Part shown: in pieces, positions 46,683 to 55,851 of the stretch | Position numbering within the stretch: position 1 is the stretch's first letter | How the letters are laid out: each line of letters starts with the position of its first letter | Assembly (NCBI RefSeq): GCF_016793485.1 | Contig: NZ_JAEULZ010000046.1 | Span: 310,001-374,000, forward strand | Direction of reading: 5' to 3' | Source of the DNA: Mesorhizobium sp. | GTDB lineage: Bacteria; Pseudomonadota; Alphaproteobacteria; Rhizobiales; Rhizobiaceae | Length of the DNA stretch: 64,000 nt | Made by a program: the position numbers and the translations under genes | The notes under the pieces: generated by a model | What the model saw: the letters and a program-made list of their open reading frames with translations, nothing else | Told to the model about the DNA's origin: nothing | The model's database searches: none

Positions 46683-48074
46683 GTGAACCTGGGAACGATA
46701 ATGACCGAGCATGTCATAGGCCTGATCTGGGACGCCTGGCGCGCTCGAAGGAGCGAAGTCGGCGCAATCGCCCAACGCCAACGCGCCCGTCTCGCCGACA
46801 TGGTCGCCCATGCCCGGGCCGGCTCGCCGTACTACCGTGAGTTGTACCGCGAGCTGCCGGATCGGGTTGAAAGCGCTGAGCGGCTTCCTGTTACCGACAA
46901 GAAGACGTTGATGGCTCGCTTCGACGATTGGTGTGTCGATCGGGAGGTAACCGAGGAACGGGCGCAAGCGTTCGCAGAAGATGCGAAGCTAATCGGCGAG
47001 CGTTTCCTGGAAAAATACACGCTGCTGACGACCTCGGGCACGACGGGGACGCGCGGAGTCTTCGTGCTCGATGACCGGAGCATGGCCGTCACCACCGCGA
47101 TGGCCTTTCGCATGCTGACAACCTGGCTCGGTGCGGGGGATTTCATTCGGATCGTGGCGGGAGGAGGGCGCATGGCGATGGTCATGGCGACGGGCGGCCA
47201 CTTTGCCTCGGCGGTGGCTGCGGCACGCCTGAAGAAGAGCCGAGGCCGACGCCTCGAAGTGCTGTCGGTGCACATGCCTTTGCGGGAGCTCGTGACCCGG
47301 CTCAACCAATTCCGACCGGTGCTCCTCGCGCCTTACGCGAGCATGGCGGCGCTGCTTGCGAGCGAACAAGAAGGCGGCCGTCTGCACATCAATCCGGCGT
47401 TATTGGCGCTCTCCGCCGAAGGGCTGCCGGAAGGCGAGTACGATCGAATCGCCCGAGCATTTAAGGCAAAGGTCGGCAACAGCTACGCCGCTACCGAGTG
47501 TCCGTTCTTCAGCTACAGCTGCGAGCATGGGTGGTTGCACGTCAACAGCGACTGGGTGGTGTTTGAGCCGGTCGACGCGGGCCATCGGCCGGTGCCGCCA
47601 GGTGAGCCGTCCCATACGGTGCTCATCAGCAATCTCGCCAATCGAGTGCAGCCCATTTTGCGCTACGATCTGGGTGACAGTGTCTTGCAGCAGGCGGGAC
47701 CTTGCCGGTGCGGCAATCCATTTCCATCGATCCGTGTGCAAGGTCGATCATCGGAGGTCCTGATCTTCCGCACCGATGGTGGCGACCGGGTAACTGTCGC
47801 GCCGTTGGCCTTTGCCACTTTGGCCGATCATGCACCGGGACTGCAGATGTTTCAGATCGTGCAGACTGCGCCGGCCAGTCTGCGCGTGCGTTTGCAGACG
47901 CGTGACGCTGATTCGGATCGTGTCTGGGAAGCGGTGCAGGCCGGCATAAGACGTTTGCTCGCCGATCATGGCCTCGCTCATGTGGCCGTGGAGCGCGCTG
48001 AAGAAGCGCCGGAGCAGTCGAAGGGCGGCAAGTTTAGGCAAGTTCTCCCGCTCGTGGACAGCCCCCGCTCGTAG
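46683..48074 (+). CDS. Adenylate-forming enzyme, CapK/phenylacetate-CoA ligase-like
   Basis: A protein of 457-463 residues in the CapK/PaaK branch of the ANL superfamily. Adenylation motifs: TTSGTTGTRGVFV (phosphate loop), YAATECPFF, RYDLGD and GGKFRQV with the catalytic lysine. A CRCG pair may bind a metal. Starts at GTG 46683 (with GGAGG only 3 nt away) or ATG 46701. It probably activates a carboxylic acid as an adenylate or thioester; the acid is unknown. It is first gene of a three-gene operon behind MerR promoter 1, before a fatty-acid-type P450. Confidence 0.85.
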   Translation: MNLGTIMTEHVIGLIWDAWRARRSEVGAIAQRQRARLADMVAHARAGSPYYRELYRELPDRVESAERLPVTDKKTLMARFDDWCVDREVTEERAQAFAEDAKLIGERFLEKYTLLTTSGTTGTRGVFVLDDRSMAVTTAMAFRMLTTWLGAGDFIRIVAGGGRMAMVMATGGHFASAVAAARLKKSRGRRLEVLSVHMPLRELVTRLNQFRPVLLAPYASMAALLASEQEGGRLHINPALLALSAEGLPEGEYDRIARAFKAKVGNSYAATECPFFSYSCEHGWLHVNSDWVVFEPVDAGHRPVPPGEPSHTVLISNLANRVQPILRYDLGDSVLQQAGPCRCGNPFPSIRVQGRSSEVLIFRTDGGDRVTVAPLAFATLADHAPGLQMFQIVQTAPASLRVRLQTRDADSDRVWEAVQAGIRRLLADHGLAHVAVERAEEAPEQSKGGKFRQVLPLVDSPRS

Positions 48075-48127
48075 GTCGCCTGTGGCAAGGAGGACGTGCG
48101 AGACAGGATATCAAGAAGGACAGATCG

Positions 48128-49375
48128 GTGCCCCGAATTCCACGTGAGAAGGGACTGGATTCGACGCTCGCCCTTGCCGGAGATCCATACAGATTCATCT
48201 CGAACCGGTGTCGACGCTACCGATCGGACCTGTTTGAAACGCGGCTCCTGCTGCGGAAAACTATCTGCATGACGGGCCCCGAAGCGGCGCGGCTGTTCTA
48301 CGATCCGAGTCGGTTCGTGCGCTGCAGTGCCACGCCAAGGGCGATCCAGAAGACATTGCTCGGGGAAGGTGGCGTACAGGGCCTCGACGACGGGGCGCAT
48401 CGACATCGTAAGCAGATGTTCATGTCCCTGATGGCGCCCGAGCGCATCGAGCAGCTCATAGAGCTGACCGGCGCGGAGTGGAGGGTCCGCGTGCGCAAGT
48501 GGGAATCGATGCACAAGGTCGTGCTCTACCCGGAGTTTCACGAGCTTTTGACGCGCGCGGCGTGTGCCTGGGCCGGCGTGCCACTGGCGGATTCAGAGGT
48601 CGATGCGCGAACGCGGGAGATTGCCGCACTGTTTGACCATGCGGGTTCGCTCGGACTTAGGCATTTGTGGTCGCGGTGGGCTCGAAAACGGGCAGACCGC
48701 TGGCTGGAGGAGGTCATCGAAAAGATCCGTAATGGCCGACTCCACCCGCCCGAACAGTCGCCCGCCCACACCATAGCGTGGCATCGTGATTTGAATGGCG
48801 AGCTGCTGACGCCCCACGTCGCTGCTGTCGAGCTGCTCAATGTGATCAGGCCGACGGTCGCTGTCTCGGTCTACATGCTCTTTGTCGCGCATGCATTAAA
48901 CGCGCATCCTAAACTCCGAGAGGCGGTTCTGGCCGACCATGATGGCTACGCCGGCCGCTTCGTTCAGGAGGTTCGGCGATACTATCCCTTCTTTCCGGCG
49001 GTCGCTGCACGGACGCGGCAGGCGTTTGAATGGAACGGATATCAGTTCCCCGAAGGTCGACGCGTGATCCTTGATTTGTACGGAACCAACCAGGACCCTC
49101 GGACGTGGGGGAGGCCGGAGGAGTTCGAGCCCGAGCGATTTCGGCGGTGGGACGGGAGCTCCTTCAATTTCATCCCTCAGGGTGGCGGGGACCACAATGT
49201 TGGTCATCGCTGTCCTGGCGAATGGATCGCGATTGAGCTCATGAAGCTCGCAGCAGATTTTTTCACCCGGCGCATGACCTACGACTTGCCGGAACAGGAT
49301 TTGCGGATCGACTGGTCGCGGCTGCCCGCGTTGCCGCGTAGTCGGATGGTGATCAGCAACGTGAGGGAGATTTAG
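48128..49375 (+). CDS. Cytochrome P450, CYP152 fatty-acid peroxygenase type
   Basis: A 415-residue P450. IPREKGLDSTLAL at the start, VIRPTVAVSVYM in the I helix (the Arg-Pro that binds the fatty-acid carboxylate and replaces the usual acid-alcohol pair), and the haem loop QGGGDHNVGHRCPGEW are features of CYP152. Such enzymes use hydrogen peroxide directly to hydroxylate or decarboxylate fatty acids, with no redox partner, and none is encoded here. It starts at GTG after AAGGA. A fatty-acid role in a metal-induced operon is unusual. Confidence 0.9.
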   Translation: MPRIPREKGLDSTLALAGDPYRFISNRCRRYRSDLFETRLLLRKTICMTGPEAARLFYDPSRFVRCSATPRAIQKTLLGEGGVQGLDDGAHRHRKQMFMSLMAPERIEQLIELTGAEWRVRVRKWESMHKVVLYPEFHELLTRAACAWAGVPLADSEVDARTREIAALFDHAGSLGLRHLWSRWARKRADRWLEEVIEKIRNGRLHPPEQSPAHTIAWHRDLNGELLTPHVAAVELLNVIRPTVAVSVYMLFVAHALNAHPKLREAVLADHDGYAGRFVQEVRRYYPFFPAVAARTRQAFEWNGYQFPEGRRVILDLYGTNQDPRTWGRPEEFEPERFRRWDGSSFNFIPQGGGDHNVGHRCPGEWIAIELMKLAADFFTRRMTYDLPEQDLRIDWSRLPALPRSRMVISNVREI

Positions 49376-49419
49376 CGCCTCAATTTAGGTTTTCGCTTCG
49401 GTACTCACCAGGTGGACAC

Positions 49420-49956
49420 ATGACAGTCTTGTTCGGAATCCCAATACCGTCTGTCGATCCAATATTTCTGAGCATTGTCGTCTTTCATATCCTTGTTGGC
49501 TTGCCCACCGTGATCGTGGGCGCGGTAGCAATGCTTAGCCGCAAAGGGAGCCTTCGACATTCCCGGTTCGGATCGCTTTATTTTTGGCTGCTCTCGATCT
49601 TATTCATCTCTGCAACAGTTCTTGCTGCGATGCGCTGGGAGCACGACTATCATCTGTTCATTCTCGGAGTTTTGTCGTTCTCGGCAGCGGTTTTTGGCAG
49701 AACCGCCGCGCGTCGCCGCTGGCCGCAATGGCCGCGCCTTCACCTCTCTGGGATGGGGGGATCGTACATCCTGATGCTGACGGCCTTCTTGGTGGACAAC
49801 GGGCAGTTTCTGCCGGTCTGGAGAGATCTGCCGCACTTGACGCTCTGGTTCGTGCCAAGCGTGCTCGGCTTGCCGTTTCTGATGAATGCGCTGATCAGGC
49901 ATCCGCTGGTCATTGACTATGGTCGGCAGACCTCGTCGTACCGACCCTCAAACTGA
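49420..49956 (+). CDS. DUF2306-like membrane protein
   Basis: A 178-residue protein with about five helices (FHILVGLPTVIVGAVAMLSR; KGSLRHSRFGSLYFW; ILFISATVLAAM). The HILVGL and KGSLRHSRFG motifs recall DUF2306 proteins. It is last in the MerR-controlled operon with the adenylating enzyme and P450. Function unknown. Confidence 0.75.
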   Translation: MTVLFGIPIPSVDPIFLSIVVFHILVGLPTVIVGAVAMLSRKGSLRHSRFGSLYFWLLSILFISATVLAAMRWEHDYHLFILGVLSFSAAVFGRTAARRRWPQWPRLHLSGMGGSYILMLTAFLVDNGQFLPVWRDLPHLTLWFVPSVLGLPFLMNALIRHPLVIDYGRQTSSYRPSN

Positions 49957-49976
49957 CGCCCCACTCGAAATTGGGC

Positions 49977-50007
49977 TTGATCCTGTAGTCTCTACAGGAA
50001 GTAGATT
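49977..50007 (+). promoter_or_regulatory. MerR-type promoter 2 (second persulfide dioxygenase)
   Basis: TTGATC (49977-49982), a 19-bp spacer with CTGTAG-TCT-CTACAG (49983-49997), and TAGATT (50002-50007). It lies 28 bp before the ATG at 50035. Confidence 0.87.
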
Positions 50008-50034
50008 CGCTCCAAATCTACGAGGAGTCTAACG

Positions 50035-50989
50035 ATGAAAGCCGCGGTCGCTAGCGATACCGAGACTAACTTCCCCCAGACAGCGCAACGGTCATTGCCC
50101 ATCCGGAAAGGTCCGATTGTGACGGGCTTTTTCGAGAAACGGACCTCCAGCGTCCAGTATGTCGTCGCGGACCCGGAAACAAAACGCTGTGCCATCATCG
50201 ATCCGGTCCTGGACTTCGATCCGAAGTCGGGCGCGATCGCCACATCGTCTGCGGACGCCCTTTTAATATACATCGATCGTGAGGGGGTATACGCTTGAGT
50301 GGATCCTAGATACGCACCCCCACGCTGACCATTTCTCGGGCGCTGGATACCTGAGCGAGAGAACCGGAGTTCCGACCGCCATCGGCGCCAAAGTGGTCGA
50401 CGTCCAGAAGTTATGGAAGGGAATTTACAATCTGCCCCTAAGTTTTCCGGCAGACGGTTCGCAGTGGCACCGGCTTTTTTCCGACGGCGAGCGCTTCAAG
50501 ATCGGCAATATGGATGTCGAGGTACTGTTCACGCCGGGGCATACTCTGGCCTCGATTGCCTACGTCACTGGCGACGCGGCCTTCATTCACGACACGCTTT
50601 TCATGCCGGACGGCGGTACGGCGCGCGCGGATTTTCCCGGCGGTAGCGCGAGTGCGCTGTGGAAGAGCATCCAGCGCATTCTGGCGCTGCCGGACGAGAC
50701 GCGTTTGTTCACTGGCCATGATTATCGTCCGGGTGACAGGAAGCCGGCGTGGGAGAGCACAGTCGCCCAGCAGAAGGCAGAAAACATCCATGTGACCAAA
50801 GCGATGACGGAGGAGGAGTTCGTCGCTCTGCGGGAAGGGCGCGACCGAGAGCTGCCCATGCCGAAGCTCATCCTGCATTCGTTGCAGGTGAATATTCGCG
50901 GAGGGCGGCTGCCCGAGCCCGAGAGCAACGGTAAGCGCTATTTGAAGATCCCCCTCGATGCGCTGGAGGGCGCACGTTGGGACGAGTGA
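50035..50989 (+). pseudogene. Second persulfide dioxygenase-like protein, frameshifted
   Basis: A paralogue of the dioxygenase half of Blh. The first 80 or so codons (VTGFFEKRTSSVQYVVADPE) read to 50280, then one extra G in the run 50283-50287 shifts the frame; the remainder (YTLEWILDTHPHADHFSGAG, FTPGHTLAS, TGHDYRPG, LQVNIRGGRLPEP) continues intact to 50989. With one G removed a protein of about 317 residues with all iron ligands results. It has a strong GAGGAG RBS. Real mutation, slippage or base-call error cannot be told apart here. Confidence 0.85.
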
Positions 50990-51000
50990 AGGAGTCAAAA

Positions 51001-51330
51001 GTGGCCAGCGCAAAGCAACTGGTCGCCAGGGCTACCAGAGACATACAGAGCCTCTCGGCCGCGGACGCCCTAGAGCTCATGGCGGACCCAAATGTCGTGT
51101 TTGTGGACGTGCGCGAGGGGGAAGAGCTGAAAAAATGGCAGGCTCCTGGGCGCTGTGCATGTAGCCCGCGGGTTGCTCGAGTTTCAAGGCTGACCCCGCA
51201 AACCCGACCCACAAGCCGGTGCTCGGGATCGGGATGAAACTGGTGAATTGAGGCTTGGGAAGCTGTTCTGCTCTTGGGGCCAAGGCGCTCTTGGAAATGG
51301 GCGTCACCAATGTCGCGCACGTTTTTCGAG
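51001..51330 (+). pseudogene. Rhodanese-like sulfurtransferase, degraded
   Basis: It starts at GTG 51001 with AAGGAG upstream and reads well for 55 codons (SAKQLVARATRDIQSLSAAD, NVVFVDVREGEELKKW). Then frames change and a stop appears; pieces such as HVARGLLEF, and MGVTNVAH near the end, are recognisable in other frames. The active-site Cys loop is lost. It was probably co-transcribed with the dioxygenase just upstream. Confidence 0.75.
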
Positions 51331-51337
51331 GAGAGTC

Positions 51338-51730
51338 ATGAGCATTGTTGAATTCCCGCGCCGCGCCACCCTCCACGGGGAGTGGCGGCCGGACGAATGG
51401 CAACAGCTCGTGGCGCTGTTCTTACCCAACGCCGCGACTGTTGGCATCACATGGGATGTGGGATCGACCGAGCGGAGCGACCCGCAGTTCTATCTGCTCG
51501 GGCCTGGGCCCGATCGCGACTGCGTGCTGTGCGTGTCGCGGCTCGCGCAGGGCTACGTGCTGGAAGACGGCGAGGGCCGCCTGATCGGCGAGGCCCCCTC
51601 GCTCGACCAGTTAGCCGAGCAGACCGCACGCGCCGCGGTGCGCGGCGGACGCTCGTTCATCGCGCGCGTTGCCGGCGGCTTCCCAGCGCTTCAGCAAGCC
51701 GGCGGCCCTCTTGAGGAGGCGGACCGATGA
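51338..51730 (+). CDS. Hypothetical protein
   Basis: A 130-residue soluble protein starting MSIVEFPRRATLHGEWRPDE with a GAGGAG RBS. The middle (QFYLLGPGPDRDCVLCVSRL; GYVLEDGEGRLIGEAPSLDQ) looks like a small alpha/beta fold with a CVLC pair. I do not recognise the family. It overlaps the Met-rich gene by 4 bp, so both form a unit in the metal-resistance region. Confidence 0.7.
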   Translation: MSIVEFPRRATLHGEWRPDEWQQLVALFLPNAATVGITWDVGSTERSDPQFYLLGPGPDRDCVLCVSRLAQGYVLEDGEGRLIGEAPSLDQLAEQTARAAVRGGRSFIARVAGGFPALQQAGGPLEEADR

Positions 51731-51849
51731 TGCACGACATGATGGGGGGCGGGATGATGTGGGGCATGAGCGTTTTCGGTCTCCTCGTCATCATCGTTCT
51801 GGTCCTCGGGGCGATAGCTCTCGCCAAATACGTCTTTTCGCGGAAGTGA
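51727..51849 (+). CDS. Met-rich small membrane peptide
   Basis: A 40-residue peptide: a start with seven methionines and a histidine (MMHDMMGGGMMWGM), then one membrane helix (LLVIIVLVLGAIALAKYVF) and a basic end. Similar small Met-rich membrane peptides accompany heavy-metal and copper resistance genes. The methionines could bind soft metals. It overlaps the previous stop (ATGA) with GAGGAGG upstream. Confidence 0.75.
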   Translation: MMHDMMGGGMMWGMSVFGLLVIIVLVLGAIALAKYVFSRK

Positions 51850-51976
51850 GCAGGCCCGGTGCTTTGCCCGGGCCATCGCAACTAGCGCATCTAACTGGGC
51901 CTAAAGGGTCTGAGCCCGGGAATCTGGCAGGGCAAAATCAAATGATCAGAAAGAGCCGCTCGCTGCAGCGCAGCCC

Positions 51977-52007
51977 TTGCTTCTGTAGTGACTACAGGAT
52001 GTAGGGT
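51977..52007 (+). promoter_or_regulatory. MerR-type promoter 3 (metal ATPase)
   Basis: TTGCTT (51977-51982), 19-bp spacer containing CTGTAG-TGA-CTACAG (51983-51997), and TAGGGT (52002-52007). It lies 56 bp before the ATPase ATG at 52064. Confidence 0.88.
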
Positions 52008-52063
52008 TAGCAAGAGTGAGAAAGCGTGGAGCCGAGCGCAATGACAATAGTAAGGGGATTGTG

Positions 52064-55000
52064 ATGACTGTTGATGCCGCGGCGATGAGCCCTTCAAGCA
52101 CCCTGCGCTTCAAAGTCGATGGCTTAGATTGCCAGAACGAGGTTCGCGCGCTTCGTGTTGCCGTGGCGCCGCTTGTCGGCGGCGACGACAAACTGACCTT
52201 CAGTACTCAAGCCGGAGTCATGGAGGTTAAATCCGAGAACGCTTCGGCGATCGACGCCATTGAACGGGCGGTGGCGACGACCGGTATGCGAGCGCATTTC
52301 CTTGGGGAGCCAGTGCAGCCACCTGCATCGGCATTGCTGTTTCGGGTCGAAGGGCTCGACTGCAAGAATGAAGTCGCGACGCTCAAGCGTGAGATCGGTC
52401 CGCTGATTGGGGGCGAGGCTTGGCTGATGTTTGACACCGCGAAGGGCTTGATGACGGTTGGGCCACAACGACAGGCGACCATCGACGACATCATCGCCCG
52501 CGTTGCCCCGACTGGCATGCGTGCTTCCCTTGTTGAGGTTGGCACGGCAGAGACAATGCTCTTTCGCGTCCACGGCCTCGACTGCAAGAACGAGGTGGCG
52601 GCCCTCGTGCGGGAACTGGGTCCGCTTGTTGGCGAGGACAAGCTCGCCTTCGACACCGCGCGAGGCATGATGACCGTGGCCCCCCAAATACGGGCGGCGG
52701 CCGACGCGATCGGGGAAGCCGTAGCTCGAACGGGCATGCGCGCCGAGCCCTGGTCACCGCCGGCAGTCTCGGGCAGTGCGACCGAGCGCGCCGGAGTGCC
52801 TGAAGGTCCAGCGTGCGGCTGCACCGCAGAGGTGGAGGAGGCACTCAGTCCTCCGATTCCGACCCGCTTGGCCGGCCAAGTCGTGTTTCGCATTCACGGC
52901 ATGGATTGCGCCGACGAAATCGCGGCACTGAAGCGCGAGGTCGGTCCGTTAGTCGGGGAAGACAAGCTCGTCTTCGATCTCCTCAACGGCCGTATGTCGA
53001 TCGACGTGACGCCGGATGCGGCGCTCGAAGCCCGCATCGAGAAGGCGGTGGCCCGTGCCGGTCTACACGCCGAGCGCTGGATCGAAGGCGACACTAGCGA
53101 AGCCGCGCAGGCCGAAGAGCGCCGCAAACGAGTTCAGTCGTGGCTGACGACCGCAAGCGGCGTGCTCACGGCGTTGGGCTTCGCGGTCCACGCTTGGCTC
53201 GGGGGCGGCGTGATCGCGGCTTTCGAAGCAGGCGAACACGCCCTAGGCTCGACCCCGTTGCCGAGCATGGTCCTTTACGCCGTCGCGGTGCTTTGCGCGG
53301 CGCGGTACGTCGCGCCCAAGGCTTGGCTCGCGGCCAAACGGCTACGTCCCGACATGAATCTGCTGATGATGGTCGCGGTCGCGGGCGCCATCGGTATTGG
53401 CGCCTGGTTTGAGGCCGCTACAGTCTCGTTCTTCTTTGCGCTGGCGCTGGCGCTCGAGGCTTGGAGCCTCGGTCGCGCGCGGCGGGCGGTTGCCGCCCTC
53501 ATGGAACTCGCGCCGCCCACAGCGCGCGTGAAGCTGGAGGACGGCTCGGAGCGCGACGTTCCGGCGGCCGAGGTTCGGGTCGGCGCGCATATCATCGTCC
53601 GGCCGGGAGACAAGGTGCCGCTCGACGGCCGGGTTGCCGCTGGCGAGAGCGAGGTCAATCAAGCGCCGATCACCGGAGAAAGCGTGCCCGTATTCAAGGC
53701 AGAAGGCGACGAGGTCTTTGCCGGCACCATAAACGGAGAGGGTGCACTTGATGTCGTGACCACCAAAGCGGCGAATGACACGACGCTCGCCCAGATCATC
53801 CGCATGGTCGGTTCGGCGCAGAGCCGACGCGCGCCCAGTGAGCAATGGGTGGAGAAGTTCGCGCGTGTCTACACGCCCGTGGTGATGGTACTCGCCATTG
53901 CGATCTTTCTCGCTCCGCCCTTGCTCTTGGGCGGTGCGTGGGACGTCTGGTTCTACCGGGCTCTCGTGCTCCTCGTGATCGCTTGCCCCTGCGCCCTGGT
54001 GATTTCGACGCCGGTGACGATCGTGGCGGCACTCGCCGGCGCCGCGAAGCAGGGCGTCCTCGTGAAGGGCGGCACACATCTCGAAACGCCTGCGCACCTC
54101 AAAGCCATCGCCATGGACAAGACGGGCACTCTCACCGAAGGGCGGCCGCAGGTCGTCGAGATCGTGCCGCTTGGAGGCCGCAGTGAAAGGGAGCTCCTTG
54201 GCTTGGCCGCAGCCCTGGAGGCGCGCAGCGGACATCCGATCGCTCGCGCCATCCTGGCGAAAGCCACCGAACTGAAGATTGTCGCCGAGCCTGCAGAGGC
54301 CGTCCAAGCCATCACCGGTCGAGGCGTCATCGGTCGAGTGGCCGGCCGTGAGATGTGGCTCGGGTCGCGCCGCTACATTGAGGAGCGAGGCATCAACTCA
54401 GATGCAGTTCTGCAGCGGGCCGATAAGCTTTCAAGCGCCGGTCGCACCATCGTCGCGGTAGGCGATGGTCAGGACGTCTGGGGGCTTGTCGCCGTTGCCG
54501 ATGCCGTCAGGCCAGAAGCGAAGGAAATTGTCACAGCGCTTCACCGCGCTGGGATCAAACACGTTGTGATGCTCACTGGAGACAACCGCGCGACAGCGGA
54601 GGCGATTGCCAAGCAGACGGGCATCGATGAGGTCCGGGCGGAACTTCTGCCCGGCGACAAGGTGGCCGCAGTCGAGGATTTGGTGCGGCGCTACGGATCG
54701 GTTGCCATGGTCGGCGACGGGGTCAACGATGCTCCCGCAATGGGACGTGCCAATCTGGGCATCGCAATGGGCGCCATGGGCAGCGACGCCGCCATTGAAA
54801 CGGCCGACGTGGCACTCATGTCGGACGACCTCTCGAAGCTTCCTTGGCTTGTGCGACATTCGCGCGCGACGCTCGCGGTGATCCGGCAGAACGTTGCATT
54901 CTCCATTGCTGTGAAGCTTGTGTTCACAGCGCTGACGGTGATTGGCCTCGCATCGCTATGGGGTGCCATCGCGGCCGACGTCGGTGCGTCGCTGCTGGTC

Positions 55001-55129
55001 GTTCTTAACGGCCTGCGCCTGCTCAACCGCGGTCAGACCAGCACCCAACAGGGTGGCCCCTCCGGCGGCCTCGGCGTATCGCCGCACCGGCGTCAGGCTG
55101 CCGCATTCACCCACACGGTCCCGGGATAG
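52064..55129 (+). CDS. Pb/Cd/Zn-exporting P1B-type ATPase with four N-terminal metal domains
   Basis: A protein of about 1021 residues that pumps soft divalent metals out of the cytoplasm. Four heavy-metal-associated domains carry CxxE in place of CxxC: GLDCQNE (Cys23), GLDCKNE (Cys100 and Cys174) and GMDCADE (Cys282), plus a CGC at about 251-253. The core has the TM6 motif IACPCALVIS (about 641), DKTGTLTEGRP (phosphorylated Asp about 685), SGHPIARA and GDGVNDAPAMGRANL. Lys in SIAVKLVF and Asp in AADVGASLL fit the P1B-2 (Zn/Cd/Pb) group. The symbol pbrA or zntA cannot be decided. Confidence 0.93.
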   Translation: MTVDAAAMSPSSTLRFKVDGLDCQNEVRALRVAVAPLVGGDDKLTFSTQAGVMEVKSENASAIDAIERAVATTGMRAHFLGEPVQPPASALLFRVEGLDCKNEVATLKREIGPLIGGEAWLMFDTAKGLMTVGPQRQATIDDIIARVAPTGMRASLVEVGTAETMLFRVHGLDCKNEVAALVRELGPLVGEDKLAFDTARGMMTVAPQIRAAADAIGEAVARTGMRAEPWSPPAVSGSATERAGVPEGPACGCTAEVEEALSPPIPTRLAGQVVFRIHGMDCADEIAALKREVGPLVGEDKLVFDLLNGRMSIDVTPDAALEARIEKAVARAGLHAERWIEGDTSEAAQAEERRKRVQSWLTTASGVLTALGFAVHAWLGGGVIAAFEAGEHALGSTPLPSMVLYAVAVLCAARYVAPKAWLAAKRLRPDMNLLMMVAVAGAIGIGAWFEAATVSFFFALALALEAWSLGRARRAVAALMELAPPTARVKLEDGSERDVPAAEVRVGAHIIVRPGDKVPLDGRVAAGESEVNQAPITGESVPVFKAEGDEVFAGTINGEGALDVVTTKAANDTTLAQIIRMVGSAQSRRAPSEQWVEKFARVYTPVVMVLAIAIFLAPPLLLGGAWDVWFYRALVLLVIACPCALVISTPVTIVAALAGAAKQGVLVKGGTHLETPAHLKAIAMDKTGTLTEGRPQVVEIVPLGGRSERELLGLAAALEARSGHPIARAILAKATELKIVAEPAEAVQAITGRGVIGRVAGREMWLGSRRYIEERGINSDAVLQRADKLSSAGRTIVAVGDGQDVWGLVAVADAVRPEAKEIVTALHRAGIKHVVMLTGDNRATAEAIAKQTGIDEVRAELLPGDKVAAVEDLVRRYGSVAMVGDGVNDAPAMGRANLGIAMGAMGSDAAIETADVALMSDDLSKLPWLVRHSRATLAVIRQNVAFSIAVKLVFTALTVIGLASLWGAIAADVGASLLVVLNGLRLLNRGQTSTQQGGPSGGLGVSPHRRQAAAFTHTVPG

Positions 55130-55209
55130 CGAGTTCAAGCCGCTCCGATACCATTTCGACCCAGCAAAAAGGCATTGGCCGCAAAGAACGGCTGAACAAT
55201 AGGGACTGA

Positions 55210-55737
55210 TTGATCGTGGCGTATCCGAGGTTGATTCGACGAACTGTATTGGCCGGTGGTGCCCTAGCTGCCGCCCTTGCGGTCGATTTTGTCACGAAAT
55301 GGCTGATCGTCAACATCGTGATGGTGCCACCACGCATTATCGAGATCGTGCCATTCTTCAATCTCACGCTCGGTTTCAACACGGGCGTCAGCTTCGGGAT
55401 GTTCCGGGATCTTTTCGTGGAGCGGCCACTGTTGCTCGCCGGGATAACACTCGTGATCGCGGCAGGAATCCTCGTCTGGGCCGTGCGAACCGCAAAGCGC
55501 ATTGAGACATTCGCCTTGGGCCTGATTGCCGGCGGTGCTGTAGGCAATGTGGTCGACCGGGTGCGCCACGGCGCGGTGACCGATTTCCTTGATTTCCACG
55601 TCGGCGATTGGCACTGGCCCGCCTTCAATATGGCGGATGTGATGATCACCATCGGCGTCGTCCTATTGATCACAAGTTCCCTCTGGTTGGCAAACCCGAC
55701 GGTTCAAGAGCGGCCAAGTCGAGTGGGGCGCTCATGA
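55210..55737 (+). CDS. lspA: Signal peptidase II, PbrC-like
   Basis: A 175-residue, four-helix aspartic protease that trims prolipoproteins. The catalytic Asp residues are in GNVVDRVRHGAVTDFLDF and FNMADVMITIG; FNTGVSFGMF also fits. Start is TTG 55210 or GTG 55216 after AGGGA. A copy of lspA next to a metal ATPase recalls pbrC of Cupriavidus, where it takes part in lead resistance. It is an accessory copy rather than the housekeeping gene, which would be elsewhere. Confidence 0.9.
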   Translation: MIVAYPRLIRRTVLAGGALAAALAVDFVTKWLIVNIVMVPPRIIEIVPFFNLTLGFNTGVSFGMFRDLFVERPLLLAGITLVIAAGILVWAVRTAKRIETFALGLIAGGAVGNVVDRVRHGAVTDFLDFHVGDWHWPAFNMADVMITIGVVLLITSSLWLANPTVQERPSRVGRS

Positions 55738-55851
55738 GAAGTCGAGGCCGGATGTCTCGACCATGTGGGAAGTGGCAGCCGGCTTCTCACAAACTGCTCG
55801 AGGCTGACGCGTTGAGCTTCGAAGGCAACCGAACAGGAAAGGACCAATCCC

